From Hungatella sp. UBA4396 (GTDB lineage Bacteria > Bacillota > Clostridia > Lachnospirales > Lachnospiraceae), in the NCBI GenBank assembly GCA_002389905.1, contig DGRE01000030.1:1-33285 (forward strand): a stretch of 33,285 bases of DNA, given 5' to 3'. Shown here piece by piece: positions 32,484 through 33,285 of this stretch. Under the pieces are notes generated by a model, which was not told the DNA's origin, searched no databases, and saw only the letters and a list, made by a program, of their open reading frames with translations. Within the stretch, counting starts at the first letter, position 1; each line of letters opens with the position of its first letter. The translations under genes and the position numbers were made by a program.

Positions 32484-33242
32484 ATGTTTCAGATTCATAA
32501 TTTTACAGACAATGATGATATTAAAACCTTAGGCTCTTTAGGCCCTTTCACTGTAATCGAATACCAGCGTGATTTAAGTGTAATGCCTTCGGAGGCTCAG
32601 TTCGCTTATTTCTGCAATGAAATGAATGTCCGCAAAAGGCAGGTCATCTGCGACTTATCCAAAGCCGATATTACCCTGCAGGCCGGAGCCATGCAGTGGA
32701 CTGTAGGCAATGTAAATGCCACCACCGGCATCAAGGGCGTAGGTGACTTATTCAGCAAGGCGGTCCGGGGAAAAGTGACCGGAGAATCCGCCATCAAGCC
32801 GGAGTACACCGGAGACGGCATTTTGGTGCTGGAGCCCACCTACCGCCATCTTTTATTGATCGATCTTCAGGAATGGAACGGTTCCATTGTACTGGATGAC
32901 GGACTGTTTCTCGCCTGTGATTCCAAATTAAAGCACAAGACTGTGCTGCGTTCCAATCTTTCCTCCGCGGTTGCAGGCAATGAAGGGCTGTTCAACCTGG
33001 GCGTAAGCGGCGACGGCATCCTGTGTCTGGAATCTGCATGCCCCCGTGAGGAATTGGTGGAAATCACATTAAAGGATGATGCCCTTAAAGTGGATGGAAA
33101 CATGGCCATTGCATGGAGCGGCAGCTTAGACTTTACCGTAGAGCGCTCCGGAAAATCCCTGATCGGTTCTGCGGCTTCCGGCGAAGGACTTGTAAATGTT
33201 TACCGGGGCACCGGAAAGGTTCTTCTTGCTCCGGTCAGCTAA
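32484..33242 (+). CDS. AIM24 family protein
   Basis: A 252-residue protein of the AIM24/TIGR00266 group (double-stranded beta-helix fold). Recognised from the Gly-rich beta repeats, VRGKVTGESAIKPEYTGDGI followed by LVLEP, the central LDDGLFLACDS, and the terminal GLVNVYRGTGKVLLAPV. There is no signal peptide. The bacterial function is unknown; the name comes from a yeast mitochondrial protein. The start is the ATG at 32484 with AGAGGAG upstream; an earlier in-frame ATG nine codons upstream has no such site. It stands alone behind its own promoter; the 43 bases after it to the window edge show nothing. Confidence 0.85.
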   Translation: MFQIHNFTDNDDIKTLGSLGPFTVIEYQRDLSVMPSEAQFAYFCNEMNVRKRQVICDLSKADITLQAGAMQWTVGNVNATTGIKGVGDLFSKAVRGKVTGESAIKPEYTGDGILVLEPTYRHLLLIDLQEWNGSIVLDDGLFLACDSKLKHKTVLRSNLSSAVAGNEGLFNLGVSGDGILCLESACPREELVEITLKDDALKVDGNMAIAWSGSLDFTVERSGKSLIGSAASGEGLVNVYRGTGKVLLAPVS

Positions 33243-33285
33243 AAATGAAATAACATCTCATGGAATAGGGTAGAGAAATAATTGC

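Noticed and set aside
1..33285. CRISPR arrays, insertion sequences, prophage or integrative elements
   Set aside because: No regular direct repeats, transposase, integrase or phage-like genes were seen; genes are core chromosomal in character throughout.

Overview
This 33.3 kb window looks like a chromosomal core segment from a spore-forming low-GC Gram-positive of class Clostridia, most likely Lachnospiraceae (the Lacrimispora / Enterocloster / 'Clostridium' XIVa type). The assignment rests on protein character (PolC-type replicase, CodY, a DUF4491 protein, a Csp-like subtilase), the gene order, strong AGGAGG-type ribosome binding sites and Gram-positive-style LexA boxes. No database search was possible.

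Layout. Positions 100-28,685 are almost entirely on the minus strand. In transcription order (right to left) they hold: an SOS-type two-gene DNA repair/modification operon (radical SAM protein plus TIGR03915/DUF4130 protein); comM-dprA-topA-codY; rpsB-tsf; an oligopeptide ABC transporter (oppB-C-D-F-A); the large pyrH-frr-uppS-cdsA-dxr-rseP-ispG-polC operon; a tRNA-Pro(CGG)/tRNA-Glu(CTC) pair; a GGDEF protein; and a small DUF4491 membrane protein. Positions 28,917-33,242 are on the plus strand: a Lys-rich single-pass membrane protein of unknown function, a nitroreductase, a subtilase-fold protein whose catalytic Ser is replaced by Gly, and an AIM24-family protein.

How the genes fit together. 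The core is the conserved Firmicutes block dprA-topA-codY / rpsB-tsf / pyrH-frr-uppS-cdsA-dxr-rseP-polC. It joins translation (S2, EF-Ts, RRF), UMP kinase, lipid carrier and phospholipid precursor synthesis, MEP isoprenoid synthesis (dxr, ispG), membrane proteolysis and replication. Compared with Bacillus subtilis, trmFO-xerC-clpQY and the flagellar block next to codY are missing, an opp operon lies between tsf and pyrH, and ispG lies between rseP and polC.

Most interesting points. (1) The radical SAM/DUF4130 operon has an excellent sigma-A promoter flanked by two LexA-type boxes. The radical SAM protein also carries helix-hairpin-helix-like DNA-binding sequence and a C-terminal QLSLF sliding-clamp motif. 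Together these suggest a damage-inducible, replisome-docked DNA repair or modification pair whose chemistry is, to my knowledge, undescribed. (2) The Csp-like subtilase is a predicted pseudoprotease (Asp and His present, Ser to Gly), recalling the CspC spore-germination regulators. (3) There are several structured leaders and candidate CodY sites around opp and codY. I saw no mobile element, CRISPR array or prophage.
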